From assembly GCA_943736015.1 (NCBI GenBank), contig OX031065.1:22954427-23018426 (forward strand): 64,000 bases of DNA, given 5' to 3'. How positions within the stretch are numbered: position 1 is the stretch's first letter; each line of letters starts with the position of its first letter. Origin of the DNA: Tridacna crocea. Lineage: Eukaryota > Mollusca > Bivalvia > Cardiida > Cardiidae. Below the pieces are notes generated by a model that worked only from the letters and a program-made list of their open reading frames with translations, was not told the DNA's origin and did not search any database. A program made the position numbers and the translations under genes. Below, in pieces: positions 54,901 through 59,581 of this stretch.

Positions 54901-57066
54901 AAATAGTGATAGTTAAGTTTTTTCTATTCCATACCAAATTAAATTTGTGTTTTTTAGCAGGATGAGGAATAAATGGTCATCTGCAAATGTTTCCATGTTT
55001 GATAAGCCTACAGTTATGTCTCTTAATGCAGAGATAAGACATTTGCCAGTCATTTGGGACTCATATCTAATGTCTTTTGCAAATCCCTTCAATTTGGACA
55101 TAAGTTTTTGTTTTATTATAAGGGTTAATAAAACCTTTAAATCTTTACAAAGCAACATAAAATTTAGACTCGTCCAAATTGATAGCACTTACAGAGAACA
55201 GATGTAGCTATGTAACTCAAAAATTGAAATTTGTCTCCAGCAGGCCAGAAAGGGCCAGAAAGCATTTTGGGAAAAGGAGAAAATGCTGGTTACCAGCATT
55301 TTCTCCCTTTTCCCAAAATGTTTTCAAAAGGCTGCTATCTCAAGGTTGTAAAAAACAGGGATTCTTTTGTAAAGAGTTAAAACTTAACATTTTTGTGATT
55401 TATTCTTTTACAGATAATGAATTAAGGGAAAGGATAAATACAGTACACAAGGAAGTTAGACCATACAAATCTATAATGCTCCAAGGGAGGGGGAGTATGT
55501 TGTTTTCTTTACTATTTGACTCTTTAACAAACAACAAAATTTTTAGTCTGGTCCATTTGGAAGCACTTGCAGACAACAAAATAAATGAGAATCAAAAATT
55601 GAAATTTGAGTTGGAAAGGCTAGAAAACATTGTGGGAAAAGGAAAAAATGCTGGTGACCAGCATTTTCTCCTTTTCCCACAATGTTTTCAAAAGGCTTCT
55701 CTCTGTGGGTCATTGAAAGTCAGTACTTCGTGGTACATTTGGAACACCTCGGTCAATCTTTCGATCCAGCCTAAGATGTATGCCAATGGAATAATACATG
55801 TATGTTAAAAAACTTGACATGCATAGCCAGAACGGTTATTCGACAGATACTCCCCACTACATAGTTCCCGAAATGTTCCAAATGACGTCAACTAGTAATC
55901 CTGTAGAATGACAGTAAGTCTAACTATAGCAGCATAAATGGCTGAATTAAGGACTTGCATTGATAACGCACTTGAAAAATTGGGCTGGATCGAAAGATTG
56001 GCCGAGGTGTTCCAAATGTTTTCGCTATAATGATGTCATTGTATTTGTTGTTATGGGGATTTTGTTGTTCCTTCCGGAAGTAGTCCGTCAGCATACATCC
56101 GAGGCTTGATTCATTGAGTTGACTGATGTGTGGTAAAGAGTTAACTCTTTTACCATATGACAAAATTCTGTATTATTCAAAACATAAGCAGACAACATGT
56201 TTAGTGTAGCTACGTGTAAAATGCTGTTTTCTGTCTGATACAGCAGAAAATATTGTGGGAAAAGGAGAAATTACTGATCACTAGCATTTTCTCCTTTTCC
56301 CACTATGTTTTTAACCCATTACCACACAATCCCTGCTTTTGACTACCCTGAGAAAGAAGCCTTTAGAAAAGCCAGTAGCTTAGAAAGAAAATTGTGAGGA
56401 ATATTGTAAAAGAGACTCCAGGAAAGTATGGATAGGTGGTCTGGCCACCTTGGTATAACGGAAATAATGATGAAAACGGCATTAAACACCATACAATCAA
56501 TACAATAAATGTAAAATCTTGTTGTCATGTGGGCGGTTATGATGAGGTTTATACCCTTCCACAAACAAATTTGATCCGTGATTAACCCTTTACCAAACAA
56601 TCCCTGGTTTTTACAACCCTGAGAAAGAAGCCTTTTGAAAACATTGTGGAAAAAGGAGAAAATGCTGGTAACTAGCATTTTCTCCTTTTCCCACAATGTT
56701 TTCTACCCTTCTCTACACAAATTTCAATTTTTGAGTTACATTTAGTTTGTTGTCTACAAGTGCTTTCAATTTGGACCAGTCTAAAATTTTGTCATGTGAT
56801 AAAGAGTTTAGAGTTAAACAATTACTTGAATACAAAATAAGTTAACACCGTCTTATACAGGTACTGTGGAATATGTACAGAAAAAGTTTAAGAAGAGGAG
56901 GCTGCTGAAAAAACTAATACGGAATCCTGATGCTGAATTAGATAGTGACGAAGAGCAAATTCTAAAGGAAAACCCAGAACTATGTGTGGAAGAAAACATA
57001 GAAATTGAAAATGAAGATTTAAGTATAGATGAAACTGTTGAAAAAGTACCAGGGAACAGTACTTGA
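33883..57066 (+). CDS. PUS3-like tRNA pseudouridine synthase (TruA family), 13-14 exons
   Basis: Exons: (33883-33951 tentative), 36750-36814, 38861-39001, 39900-39960, 41658-41766, 42989-43118, 44208-44268, 45081-45314, 47597-47660, 49055-49117, 50317-50374, 52101-52156, 55414-55494, 56861-57066. Every junction is GT..AG and all phases agree, giving ~465 residues against 481 in human PUS3. Landmarks: VMYIGQKYAGMNYQ, TIEKALFRALTITRLIEDR, the catalytic-Asp motif SRTDVGVSA (D104), VYKMWFPKGDLD with the conserved Tyr (Y200), GNHDFRNF, and FLMHQIRCMMG. Known role of the family: isomerises U38/U39 of the tRNA anticodon arm to pseudouridine. Odd: V follows the catalytic Asp where PUS3 has K (bacterial TruA has A), and a long acidic tail ends the protein. 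PUS1/PUSL1 are less likely given the IEDR, HDFRN and HQ(I/V)RCMM strings. Confidence 0.9.
34190..34310 (-). mobile_element. TTAA hairpin MITE, half copy
   Basis: Perfect palindrome core with GCTAGTTACCAGC, then the right side GGTTGTTAGAACTCTGGATT; left side missing. Confidence 0.6.
34310..35305. other. PUS3-like intron, mostly unrecognised
   Basis: GATCG-rich words recur at 35040-35270 (e.g. CACTTGATCG four times), a weak short-period repetition. No gene seen. Confidence 0.4.
35309..36139 (-). mobile_element. AAAGGTGG-TIR element, copy 4, interrupted
   Basis: Starts TTTAAAGGTGGGTATTTAG and ends GAAGGGCCACCTTTAA. About 280 bp at 35466-35745 are foreign and split the AGGCTACGT|AGCC block. Confidence 0.75.
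35466..35745. repeat. GCGGATTCCGC-rich insertion
   Basis: Inside TIR element copy 4. Carries repeated near-palindromes AGGCGGATTCCGC, GGCGGATAACGCC, AATCCGCC and TCCGCTTAA. No clean target duplication found. Confidence 0.6.
36470..36702 (-). mobile_element. TTAA hairpin MITE, degenerate palindrome
   Basis: CTAAACCAAACAAGAAAATTC start, GGATTGTGTGGTAAAGGGTCAA end; the palindrome is broken (GAGTATTCTACTATCATTTTC). Confidence 0.65.
36750..36814 (+). CDS. PUS3-like exon 2
   Basis: Acceptor TTTTCAATAG, 65 bp, ends in phase 2 at GTAAGA. Encodes EMLVKYFCSSTDGETQNNA then GSG; a poorly conserved N-terminal part. A MITE starts only 20 bp after the donor. Confidence 0.6.
36834..37046 (+). mobile_element. 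TTAA hairpin MITE 20 bp from a splice donor
   Basis: TTAACCCATTACCACACAAT start, GCTAGTAACCATC centre, TCATTAGGTAATGGATAA end. Begins 20 bp after PUS3-like exon 2. Confidence 0.8.
37064..37291 (+). mobile_element. TTAA hairpin MITE, GCTCG-type core, CCCAAAC ends
   Basis: TTAACCCTTTCCCAAACAAG start; core TTGCTCGTAACAAGCAA; end ATTCGGGAAAGGGTTAA. Confidence 0.87.
37420..37590 (+). mobile_element. TTAA hairpin MITE fragment
   Basis: Eroded; GAACATTTTGGGAAAAG, GCTGGCAACCAG and GGTAAAGGATT remain. Confidence 0.45.
37634..37861 (-). mobile_element. TTAA hairpin MITE, GCTCG-type core, perfect palindrome
   Basis: TTAATCCTTTCCCAAACAAC start; core TTGCTCGTTACGAGCAA is perfectly palindromic; end TTGTTTGGGAAAGGGTTAA. 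Confidence 0.9.
37862..38840. other. PUS3-like intron 2, unrecognised part
   Basis: No repeat or gene recognised; ORFs here have no protein-like signature. Confidence 0.4.
38861..39001 (+). CDS. PUS3-like exon 3
   Basis: 141 bp. Encodes SNRVRLALKVMYIGQKYAG, then NTIEKALFRALTITRLIED, the first strand and helix of the TruA fold. Confidence 0.9.
39125..39352 (-). mobile_element. TTAA hairpin MITE, full length
   Basis: CTTTACCATACAAGAAAATT start, GCTTTTTACCAGC centre, GGATTGTGTGGTAAAG end. In PUS3-like intron 3. Confidence 0.75.
39447..39675 (+). mobile_element. TTAA hairpin MITE, full length
   Basis: TTAACCCTTTACCACACAAT start, GCTGGTAACTAGC centre, TTACTTGGTAATGCATTA end. Preceded at 39410-39446 by a scrap of the AGACTGCA hairpin family. 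Confidence 0.75.
39685..40065. mobile_element. MITE fragments on both sides of PUS3-like exon 4
   Basis: 39685-39870 is an eroded + copy. 39970-40065 is a short - copy that has lost the palindrome altogether (TTTTAGACAGGTCCAAATTG joined to ACAGGGATTGTTTGGTAAAG). Exon 4 lies between them. Confidence 0.6.
39900..39960 (+). CDS. PUS3-like exon 4 (catalytic Asp)
   Basis: 61 bp. KTCNYGRVSRTDVGVSAVAQ; the Asp of RTDVGV is the family nucleophile. Donor GTAAGA. Confidence 0.9.
40126..40600 (+). mobile_element. tRNA-like SINE split by a MITE
   Basis: A-box-like GGATAACTCAGTGGTTA (40133-40150) is separated from the B-box-like GGTTGTGAGTTTAATATC (~40405) by the MITE at 40153. The body GCCTCTCACC..TGCATGTGAG, TGTCAGTACTAGT and GAAAAAGC matches the SINE at 52398. 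Confidence 0.65.
40153..40384 (+). mobile_element. TTAA hairpin MITE, CTCCATAGATA-end type, inside a SINE
   Basis: TTAACCCTTTACTCCATAGA start; core TTGCTCGTAACAAGCAA; far end GGTAAAAAGGATAA is worn. The subterminal sequence differs from the main type and matches the copy at 47756. Confidence 0.7.
41098..41250 (-). mobile_element. AGACTGCA hairpin family, copy
   Basis: ACATTTTGTGCAATCTCATC, TTGATCTACACTGTCCGC, then AGCACTTAGCAGCC..GGTTAA. One arm diverged. Shares its last TTAA with the next MITE. Confidence 0.6.
41247..41475 (+). mobile_element. TTAA hairpin MITE, full length
   Basis: TTAACCCTTTCCCAAACAAT start, GCTGGTAACCAGC perfect core, TCGTTTGGGAAAGGGTTAA end. Combines CCCAAAC ends with the GCTGG core. 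Confidence 0.88.
41472..41640 (-). mobile_element. TTAA hairpin MITE, palindrome deleted
   Basis: Shares TTAA with the previous copy; CCCTGTACCAAATGACAAAA start, then only ATGTTTTCAAAAGC and a worn end. Confidence 0.55.
41658..41766 (+). CDS. PUS3-like exon 5
   Basis: 109 bp. VVCFDVSKEYFKWHNAF and a variable Ser/Glu-rich end; donor GTATCA in phase 1. A MITE begins ~15 bp after the donor. Confidence 0.85.
41781..42010 (-). mobile_element. TTAA hairpin MITE ~15 bp from a splice donor
   Basis: TTAACCCATTACCAAACGAC start, GCTGGTTACCAGC core, GTGTGGTAATGGGTTAA end. Begins 14 bp after the exon 5 boundary of the PUS3-like gene. Confidence 0.88.
42011..42870. other. PUS3-like intron 5, unrecognised part
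   Basis: ACAACAACAGCCATCC / CAACAACAACCATCC short repetition near 42245-42285; otherwise nothing recognised. Confidence 0.4.
42870..42963 (-). mobile_element. TTAA hairpin MITE, right half only
   Basis: Starts inside the palindrome (GTAACCAGCATTTTC) and keeps the right end GATTGTGTGGTAAAAGGTTAA. Confidence 0.65.
42989..43118 (+). CDS. PUS3-like exon 6
   Basis: 130 bp. Low-complexity start, then KINHLLPKDIRVIAWAVVP, matching ILNRVLPPDIRILAWAPV of human PUS3. Confidence 0.9.
43183..43413 (-). mobile_element. TTAA hairpin MITE, full length
   Basis: AACTCTTTACCAAACGCC start, GCTGGTTACTAGC centre, GTGTGGTAAAGAGTTAA end. Scraps of another copy lie at 43445-43500 and 43615-43680. Confidence 0.75.
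43770..44100. repeat. Dispersed repeat with GTCTGTCC and CGGGGGTATTAAGTC ends
   Basis: TATACTCCGCAAACGAATG at one side, a CTGTCTGTCCATGTGTC stretch, and GGCGGGGGTATTAAGTC at the other. I recognise the type as widespread in invertebrates; family name unknown. Confidence 0.5.
44208..44268 (+). CDS. PUS3-like exon 7
   Basis: 61 bp. VKVASKVYKMWFPKGDLDIE, matching the SCLERTYRYFFPRADLDI region; donor GTAAAT. Confidence 0.9.
44328..44552 (+). mobile_element. TTAA hairpin MITE, full length
   Basis: CTCTTTACCACACAATTCC start, GCTGGTAACCAGTATAATC imperfect palindrome, GTGTAGTAAAGAGTTAA end. Confidence 0.75.
44598..44960 (+). mobile_element. Two adjacent TTAA hairpin MITE copies
   Basis: 44598-44824 is complete but diverged (GCTGGTAACCAGC core, CTTTGGTTAATTGTTAA end). 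44821-44960 starts TTAACCTATTACCACAAAAT and lacks the palindrome. Confidence 0.65.
45081..45314 (+). CDS. PUS3-like exon 8
   Basis: 234 bp, 78 codons, the longest exon. Contains GNHDFRNFSKL and FTVTGNRFLMHQIRCMMGIL, the C-terminal half of the catalytic domain. Confidence 0.92.
45462..45654 (+). mobile_element. TTAA hairpin MITE, left end missing
   Basis: AGAAAGAAAACTTTGG, GCTGGTAATCAGAATC, CATTTGGTAAAGACTTAA. Confidence 0.6.
45753..46156. mobile_element. Two TTAA hairpin MITE copies, opposite orientation
   Basis: 45753-45972 (+) has unusual end CCCTATGGTGCACAGTAG with GTTGGTAGTCAGC centre; 45998-46156 (-) has lost the left palindrome arm. Confidence 0.6.
46324..46542 (-). mobile_element. 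TTAA hairpin MITE, full length
   Basis: TTAACCCTTTACCAAATGAC start, GCTGGTAACTAGC centre, GTTTGGTAAAGGGTTAA end. Confidence 0.85.
46653..46881 (-). mobile_element. TTAA hairpin MITE, full length, near consensus
   Basis: 229 bp. TTAACCCTTTACCAAACAAC start, GCTGGTTACCAGC core with near-perfect arms, TATTTGGTAAAGGGTTAA end. Confidence 0.9.
46878..47263 (+). mobile_element. Partial plus full TTAA hairpin MITE
   Basis: 46878-47032 is worn (ACTAGTAATCATC). 47035-47263 is full: TTAACCCATTACCACACAAT, GCTGGTTACCAGC, GTTTGGTAATAAGTTAA. Confidence 0.8.
47325..47551 (-). mobile_element. TTAA hairpin MITE, full length
   Basis: CTCTTTACCAAATGACAAAA start, GCTGGTTACCAGC perfect core, GTGTGGTAAAGAGTTGAA end; 46 bp before PUS3-like exon 9. 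Confidence 0.8.
47597..47660 (+). CDS. PUS3-like exon 9
   Basis: 64 bp. IIDEMLDVVKNPTKPHYRKF, matching IIDELLNIEKNPQKPQYSMA in human PUS3. Confidence 0.9.
47756..47991 (+). mobile_element. TTAA hairpin MITE, CTCCATAGATA-end type
   Basis: TTAACCCTTTACCCCATAAG start and ATCTATGGAGTAAAGGATTAA end; core TTGCTCGTCAGGAGCAG within AACATTGTGG / CCACAATGTTTTC arms. Confidence 0.8.
48012..48230 (-). mobile_element. TTAA hairpin MITE, one arm lost
   Basis: TTAACTGTTTACCAAACGAC start, palindrome reduced to GTTCCCAGCATTTTCTGC, GTGTGGTAAAGGGTTAA end. Confidence 0.75.
48236..48358 (+). pseudogene. mariner transposase fragment (HTH region)
   Basis: Open frame with AAFKDGKTNVRDEHQPGRL, matching the FKxGRTxVxDExRSGRP segment after the N-terminal helix-turn-helix of mariner (mos1/SETMAR-type) transposases. 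No catalytic part nearby; a small remnant squeezed between two MITEs. Confidence 0.65.
48366..48592 (-). mobile_element. TTAA hairpin MITE, full length
   Basis: TTAACTCATTACCAAATGAC start, GCTGGTTACCAGCATG centre, GTGTGGTAATGGGTTAA end. Confidence 0.85.
48590..48790 (+). mobile_element. TTAA hairpin MITE, 3' truncated
   Basis: Shares TTAA with the previous copy; AACACAAAATCCCAAC start, GCTGGTAACCATC centre, ends after TTTGAATTTGGACTG. Confidence 0.6.
49055..49117 (+). CDS. PUS3-like exon 10
   Basis: 63 bp. SALCLHETTFEPDIKWRYTS, matching PLVLYDCKFENVKWIYD; donor GTGAGT. Confidence 0.88.
49185..49420 (-). mobile_element. TTAA hairpin MITE with internal GGAGAAAA duplication
   Basis: TTAACCCGTTACAAAATGAC start. 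The upper arm reads GGAGAAAAGGAGAAAATGC, a 9-bp duplication not present in the lower arm. GTGTGGTAATGGGTT end. Confidence 0.8.
49500..49728 (-). mobile_element. TTAA hairpin MITE, full length
   Basis: TTAACTCATTACCAAATGAC start, GCTGGTTACCAGC core, GTATGGTAATGGGTAA end. Confidence 0.8.
49918..50227 (+). mobile_element. Partial plus full TTAA hairpin MITE
   Basis: 49918-49998 is a left half. 49999-50227 reads TTAACCCTTTACTACTCAAT, GCTGGAAACCAGC and CTGTGCTGTAAAGGGTTAA. Confidence 0.75.
50317..50374 (+). CDS. PUS3-like exon 11
   Basis: 58 bp, phase 1 to phase 2, SSYGKILSELKQNLTESL. Another frame is also open here, but only this one agrees with both neighbouring exons. Confidence 0.8.
50421..51160 (-). 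repeat. Reversed, diverged ~165-bp-type array with its own tail
   Basis: Begins TTAGCTCCATTGGCC (hairpin end, read backwards) and continues into units with AAATTATAGCC, GGTCAAATTTGGCCC and GGGCACAAGTTTTA. Reverse-complemented, these give the CTTGTGACCCC..GGGGCCAGTTTTGAC order of the 1-9 kb array. Confidence 0.65.
51413..51640 (+). mobile_element. TTAA hairpin MITE, full length, near consensus
   Basis: TTAACCCATTACCACACGAT start, perfect GCTGGTAACCAGC core, TCATGTGGTAAAGAGTTAA end. Confidence 0.9.
51670..51903 (-). mobile_element. TTAA hairpin MITE, full length
   Basis: TTAACCTTTTACCAAACAAC start, GCTGTTTACCAGC (one-sided change) centre, GTTTGATAAAGGGTTAA end. Confidence 0.85.
52101..52156 (+). 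CDS. PUS3-like exon 12
   Basis: 56 bp. TAVLKSMLDQLESTEVET, matching THMLYSMLQGLD. Embedded between two stretches of the ~165-bp-type repeat. Confidence 0.85.
52398..52630 (+). mobile_element. tRNA-like SINE
   Basis: GTAGACCAGTAGTTAGTATA (A box, worn), GGTTGTAGGTTTGATACAC (B box), GCCTCTCACCTCTGATGCAT, GAGTCAGTACTAGTGTGAAA. Same body as the 40126 SINE. Confidence 0.65.
53066..53294 (-). mobile_element. TTAA hairpin MITE inserted in the array
   Basis: 221-bp insert between TTAA (53066-53069) and TTAA (53291-53294). The flanks join into a normal array unit (..TTGTTAAGAT / GCCTTTGGGTCAAAATTGG), a second nested insertion agreeing with TTAA duplication. Confidence 0.88.
53818..54364 (-). mobile_element. 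AAAGGTGG-TIR element, copy 5
   Basis: Starts TTTAAAGGTGGGTACTTAG, ends GAAGGGCCACTTTTAAA; ~546 bp, intact block order, with the empty-site sequence CCCTTAAAAGGCTACG. Confidence 0.8.
54518..54751 (+). mobile_element. TTAA hairpin MITE, full length
   Basis: TTAACCCTTTACCAAACAAC start, perfect GCTGGTAACCAGC core, TCGTTTGGGAAAGGGTTAA end. A worn copy precedes it (54370-54517). Confidence 0.88.
54759..54915 (+). mobile_element. AGACTGCA hairpin family, copy with TTAA ends
   Basis: TTAACCCATAGGCTGCTAAG start; AGATCAAGATCAGACTGCAC / GTGCAGTCTATCTTTGATCT palindrome; ends GTTAA. About 157 bp. Confidence 0.7.
55140..55380 (-). mobile_element. TTAA hairpin MITE, CATTTTGGG arm variant
   Basis: Both outer arms read CATTTTGGG / CCCAAAATG instead of CATTGTGGG / CCCACAATG, i.e. 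the arms changed together. Core GCTGGTTACCAGC, end TTTTGTAAAGAGTTAA. Confidence 0.8.
55414..55494 (+). CDS. PUS3-like exon 13
   Basis: 81 bp. NELRERINTVHKEVRPYKSI then MLQGRG; donor GTATGT. MITE copies end 33 bp before it and begin ~20 bp after it, and the exon's frame is open into both. Confidence 0.85.
55515..55745 (-). mobile_element. TTAA hairpin MITE, worn ends
   Basis: CTCTTTAACAAACAACAAAA start, GCTGGTGACCAGC core, ACTTCGTGGTA end. Begins ~20 bp after PUS3-like exon 13. Confidence 0.7.
56148..56312 (-). mobile_element. TTAA hairpin MITE, truncated, next to a scrap
   Basis: CTCTTTTACCATATGACAAAA start; palindrome ATTACTGATCACTAGC; then joined to the left end of another copy (AACCCATTACCACACAATCC, 56312-56370). 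Confidence 0.6.
56582..56810 (+). mobile_element. TTAA hairpin MITE, full length
   Basis: TTAACCCTTTACCAAACAAT start, GCTGGTAACTAGC core, TCATGTGATAAAGAGTTTA end; 50 bp before PUS3-like exon 14. Confidence 0.85.
56861..57066 (+). CDS. PUS3-like exon 14 and stop
   Basis: 206 bp. TVEYVQKKFKKRRLLKKL, then an acidic tail (DAELDSDEEQILKENPEL ...) and TGA. A basic patch followed by acid-rich residues is usual for the tail; it could aid nuclear targeting, which is inference. Confidence 0.88.
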
Positions 57067-57311
57067 CATATCAATTATAGGTGATGTGATATAGTGATTG
57101 TGATGATCGGAATTCTTGGTCTCAGAAGGCAGCCAAATTAAAAATTCAGATTGTGGGAGATGGAAGAAAATGCTAGCTTATGACTCACTTAAGTTATCAG
57201 ATGTGTTTGTTTAGATAGAAAAGAAAATGTAGATCTACTTTTAACCCTTTACCAAACAATCCCTGGTTTTTACAACCCATAGGAAGAAGCCCGGGCGAGC
57301 TGTCTGAAAAC

Positions 57312-57460
57312 AGCCCATTCAATAAACACCATTGATAAAATATTGTTTTTCTTTACTGATGAATTGCTACTTTTCGCCATCCTTATTTAATTCAGTGATA
57401 AGTAACTTTCTTTACTATAAAGGGAATTTAAAATGAGCCTGAATAGCACCCCACCCCACC
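57312..57460 (+). repeat. Duplicated 3'-flank segment, copy 1, with AATAAA
   Basis: Contains AATAAA at 57321-57326, TTTTTCTTTACTGATGAATTG, TTACTATAAAGGGAATTTAA and CTGAATAGCACCCC. A diverged copy is at 57795-57955. The AATAAA is a candidate poly(A) signal ~255 bp after the PUS3-like stop. Confidence 0.6.
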
Positions 57461-57468
57461 CCACCTTC

Positions 57469-57695
57469 AACTCATTACCAAACGACAATATTTTAGGCTC
57501 GTCCAAATCGGCAGGATTTGCAGACGACAAAATGGAAGTGACTGAAAATTTGAAATTTGTTTTGAGAAGGATAGAAAACATTGTGGGAAAAGGAGAAAAT
57601 GCTGGTAACCAGCATTTTCTCCTTTTTCCACAATGTTTTCAAAAGGCTTCTTTTCCAAGAACGTCGAAAAGAGAGATTGTGTGGTAATGGGTTAA
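57469..57695 (-). mobile_element. TTAA hairpin MITE, full length
   Basis: CAACTCATTACCAAACGAC start, perfect GCTGGTAACCAGC core, GTGTGGTAATGGGTTAA end. Confidence 0.85.
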
Positions 57696-57794
57696 AGGGG
57701 TGTCTCTGCTTTATAGAAATAAGCCAGATAACTCTTCTAAACCAGATGAGAAATTTGAGCGATCTGTCTAAAAATACCGATGGAGGATATATAG

Positions 57795-57955
57795 CTTATT
57801 GAATAAATGTCATTAATAGAAGATTGCTTAGTTTTATCTTTCTTCTTTTTGGTGAATAGCTACCTTTAGATTTCCTTACTTAATCCTGTCACGGATCACT
57901 TATCTTACCTTACTGTTGGGTTAAAAGAAGTCTGAATAGCCCCCTTTAAGCGGGT
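57795..57955 (+). repeat. Duplicated 3'-flank segment, copy 2
   Basis: AATAAA at 57802-57807, TTGGTGAATAGCTACC, TTACTGTTGGGTTAAAAGA and TCTGAATAGCCCCC line up in order with 57312-57460; about 480 bp apart. Confidence 0.55.
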
Positions 57956-57983
57956 CTGTTTATACTCTATACAAAAGCACCGG

Positions 57984-58184
57984 GGTCCGTATTCACCAAC
58001 GATCTTTTTTCTTTTTCTTATTTTCTTTTTCTTATTCTTCAAATTTGTCTAACTATGAAAGAAACAGAACCTCTGATTGGCTAAACCGGATGGTTTCGCC
58101 AGTCAGGGGTTCTGTTACTTTCACATTGACAAAATTCTAAACAATTAGACGAAGAGTATTTTTAAGAATGGTTGGTGAATACGG
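57984..58184. mobile_element. TIR element CCGTATTCACCAAC, copy 1
   Basis: ~201 bp. Left GGTCCGTATTCACCAAC, right GTTGGTGAATACGG. Internal inverted pair CTGATTGGCTAAACC / GGTTTCGCCAGTCAG and TGAAAG(A)AACAGAA / TTCTGTTACTTTCA. Confidence 0.75.
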
Positions 58185-58279
58185 TAACTCTTTAATGTTT
58201 TCTAGATGATGCGTATATCTTGGTTTCGAGTTGTTTTAAAAAAAACGATACCATCATTTGGAAAAGATGAACATGACAT

Positions 58280-58490
58280 AGTTAAACCAGGTGCTAAATT
58301 CGGTATGGCATGTATAAATTGAGAGCTTGTGCAAAGACAAAGTAAATGTTAGTTGTCTGGTAGAGTAATAGACGTTTTAGGACAAGGAAAAACGTTGTTT
58401 TCCAGTATTTTATTCTTTTTCCTGAACGATTTAAAGGTTCCTCCACAATATCATTAAAACATTGGATTGCCTGTGAAACCCCTAAATACC
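58280..58490 (-). mobile_element. Hairpin MITE remnant
   Basis: TAGACGTTTTAGGACAAGG and TATTTTATTCTTTTTCCTG arms only; weak. Confidence 0.35.
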
Positions 58491-58589
58491 AACAGAAAGT
58501 CATTTTTTTCTTCATTTTCAAATACGATAATTTATAAGAGCTGTCATTTTTGAACTGTGGGGCAATTGGTGCCTATTGTTTTATCTAAG

Positions 58590-59204
58590 CTATGCCGTAT
58601 CGCTTGATGACGTCACATCTGTCATTGCAGGCGAGAGTGTGACGGCATCATTATATTCCTTAACCAGCATATTACTGGCGATGCCTACATCGCTAGATAC
58701 GCCACCTTGTTCTTTCACACTTTCCAAGTTATCTAAGGAACGTTTTCTCTTCACTACATGTGTAACGATCCTGAAGTCTGTGTGATGATGTCTAGTCTGA
58801 GAGCAGGGCTTCTGCAAGCTTTTATAGAGAGAATATATTCTAGGAATGAAGAGACAAGCCACTGTAACTGAAGCATTGAGTAACAATGATGCTGCTAGGA
58901 TAGTCACTTTAGCATCAGCTCTCGATGTTGTGAAGTAGGTTGGTAAGAAGGTGATCCAGATAAGTAAAGTGGTATCCACGCAATATGCGATATACCGGGT
59001 TTCCTTATAGTTATCCGGTAACTTCCGGGTCTTGAACGCATAAAATGTACATACGAGTACTAAAATGAGATTGTAACATAACGATGACAGCAGGCCAGCT
59101 TTGGGTAGAGAACAAAACAACTCCACAAACTTCTCTGTTCTGCTTGGCATCTGTAGTCGTACTTCAGGAGGCTCTAAACTGGTAGTTATAATTACTATGG
59201 CCAC
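58590..59204 (-). CDS. Class C GPCR (metabotropic glutamate receptor-like), last coding exon
   Basis: Acceptor AATTCAAG, then 204 codons and TAG (58592-58590). It covers the end of TM4 (VAIVIITTSLEPPEV), the extracellular-loop Cys (ELFCS), TM5 (SSLCYNLILVLVCTFYAFKT), the signature KTRKLPDNYKETRYIAY, TM6 (LLIWITFLPTYF) and TM7 (ASLLLNASVTVACLFIPRIY). A ~75-residue cytoplasmic tail follows with basic (VVKRKRS) and Ser/Thr-rich ends. The match to mGluR TM5-TM7 is strong. Ligand class cannot be told from this part: venus-flytrap, Cys-rich and TM1-TM4 exons are not visible in 59.2-64 kb and probably lie beyond the window or were lost. Confidence 0.85.
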   Translation of the reverse strand: MAIVIITTSLEPPEVRLQMPSRTEKFVELFCSLPKAGLLSSLCYNLILVLVCTFYAFKTRKLPDNYKETRYIAYCVDTTLLIWITFLPTYFTTSRADAKVTILAASLLLNASVTVACLFIPRIYSLYKSLQKPCSQTRHHHTDFRIVTHVVKRKRSLDNLESVKEQGGVSSDVGIASNMLVKEYNDAVTLSPAMTDVTSSSDTA

Positions 59205-59448
59205 CTTGAATTAAAAAAAGAAATACATGTATATATGAATGGTAGAGAAAGTTCAAAGCAGTTCGAATGTATTGTTTAAAATTTGTGAACCATTACGCAA
59301 AAAGGAACCATCTGGGAATTCTGTTCATCAATTAGATGAAAACCGATCAACAATAATGCAGGTCAGTAAAAGTTGATAATTAAAAAATGGTTGTATAACA
59401 AGGTACAATGGCCACTTTTCATACAGAAAATATCATTAAAGCGAAAGG

Positions 59449-59500
59449 TTTCAACCCTGGCCAGACTGAGCAATTTGCGCAGTCTGACCAGGGTTGACAC
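59449..59500. repeat. Short perfect-type hairpin
   Basis: CAACCCTGGCCAGACTG / CAGTCTGACCAGGGTTG around GCAATTTGCG; related to the AGACTGCA hairpin family. Confidence 0.6.
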
Positions 59501-59581
59501 TTTTCGCAGTTCCCAGAAGGTCCCTTTTGCGTGATGGGCCACATATACATGTAGGCTAACGTATTCTTTTCACACAACACA

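Noticed and set aside
55179-55808. 209-codon plus-strand ORF as a separate gene
   Set aside because: It is two MITE copies with PUS3-like exon 13 between them; the MITE parts match ORFs in dozens of other copies.
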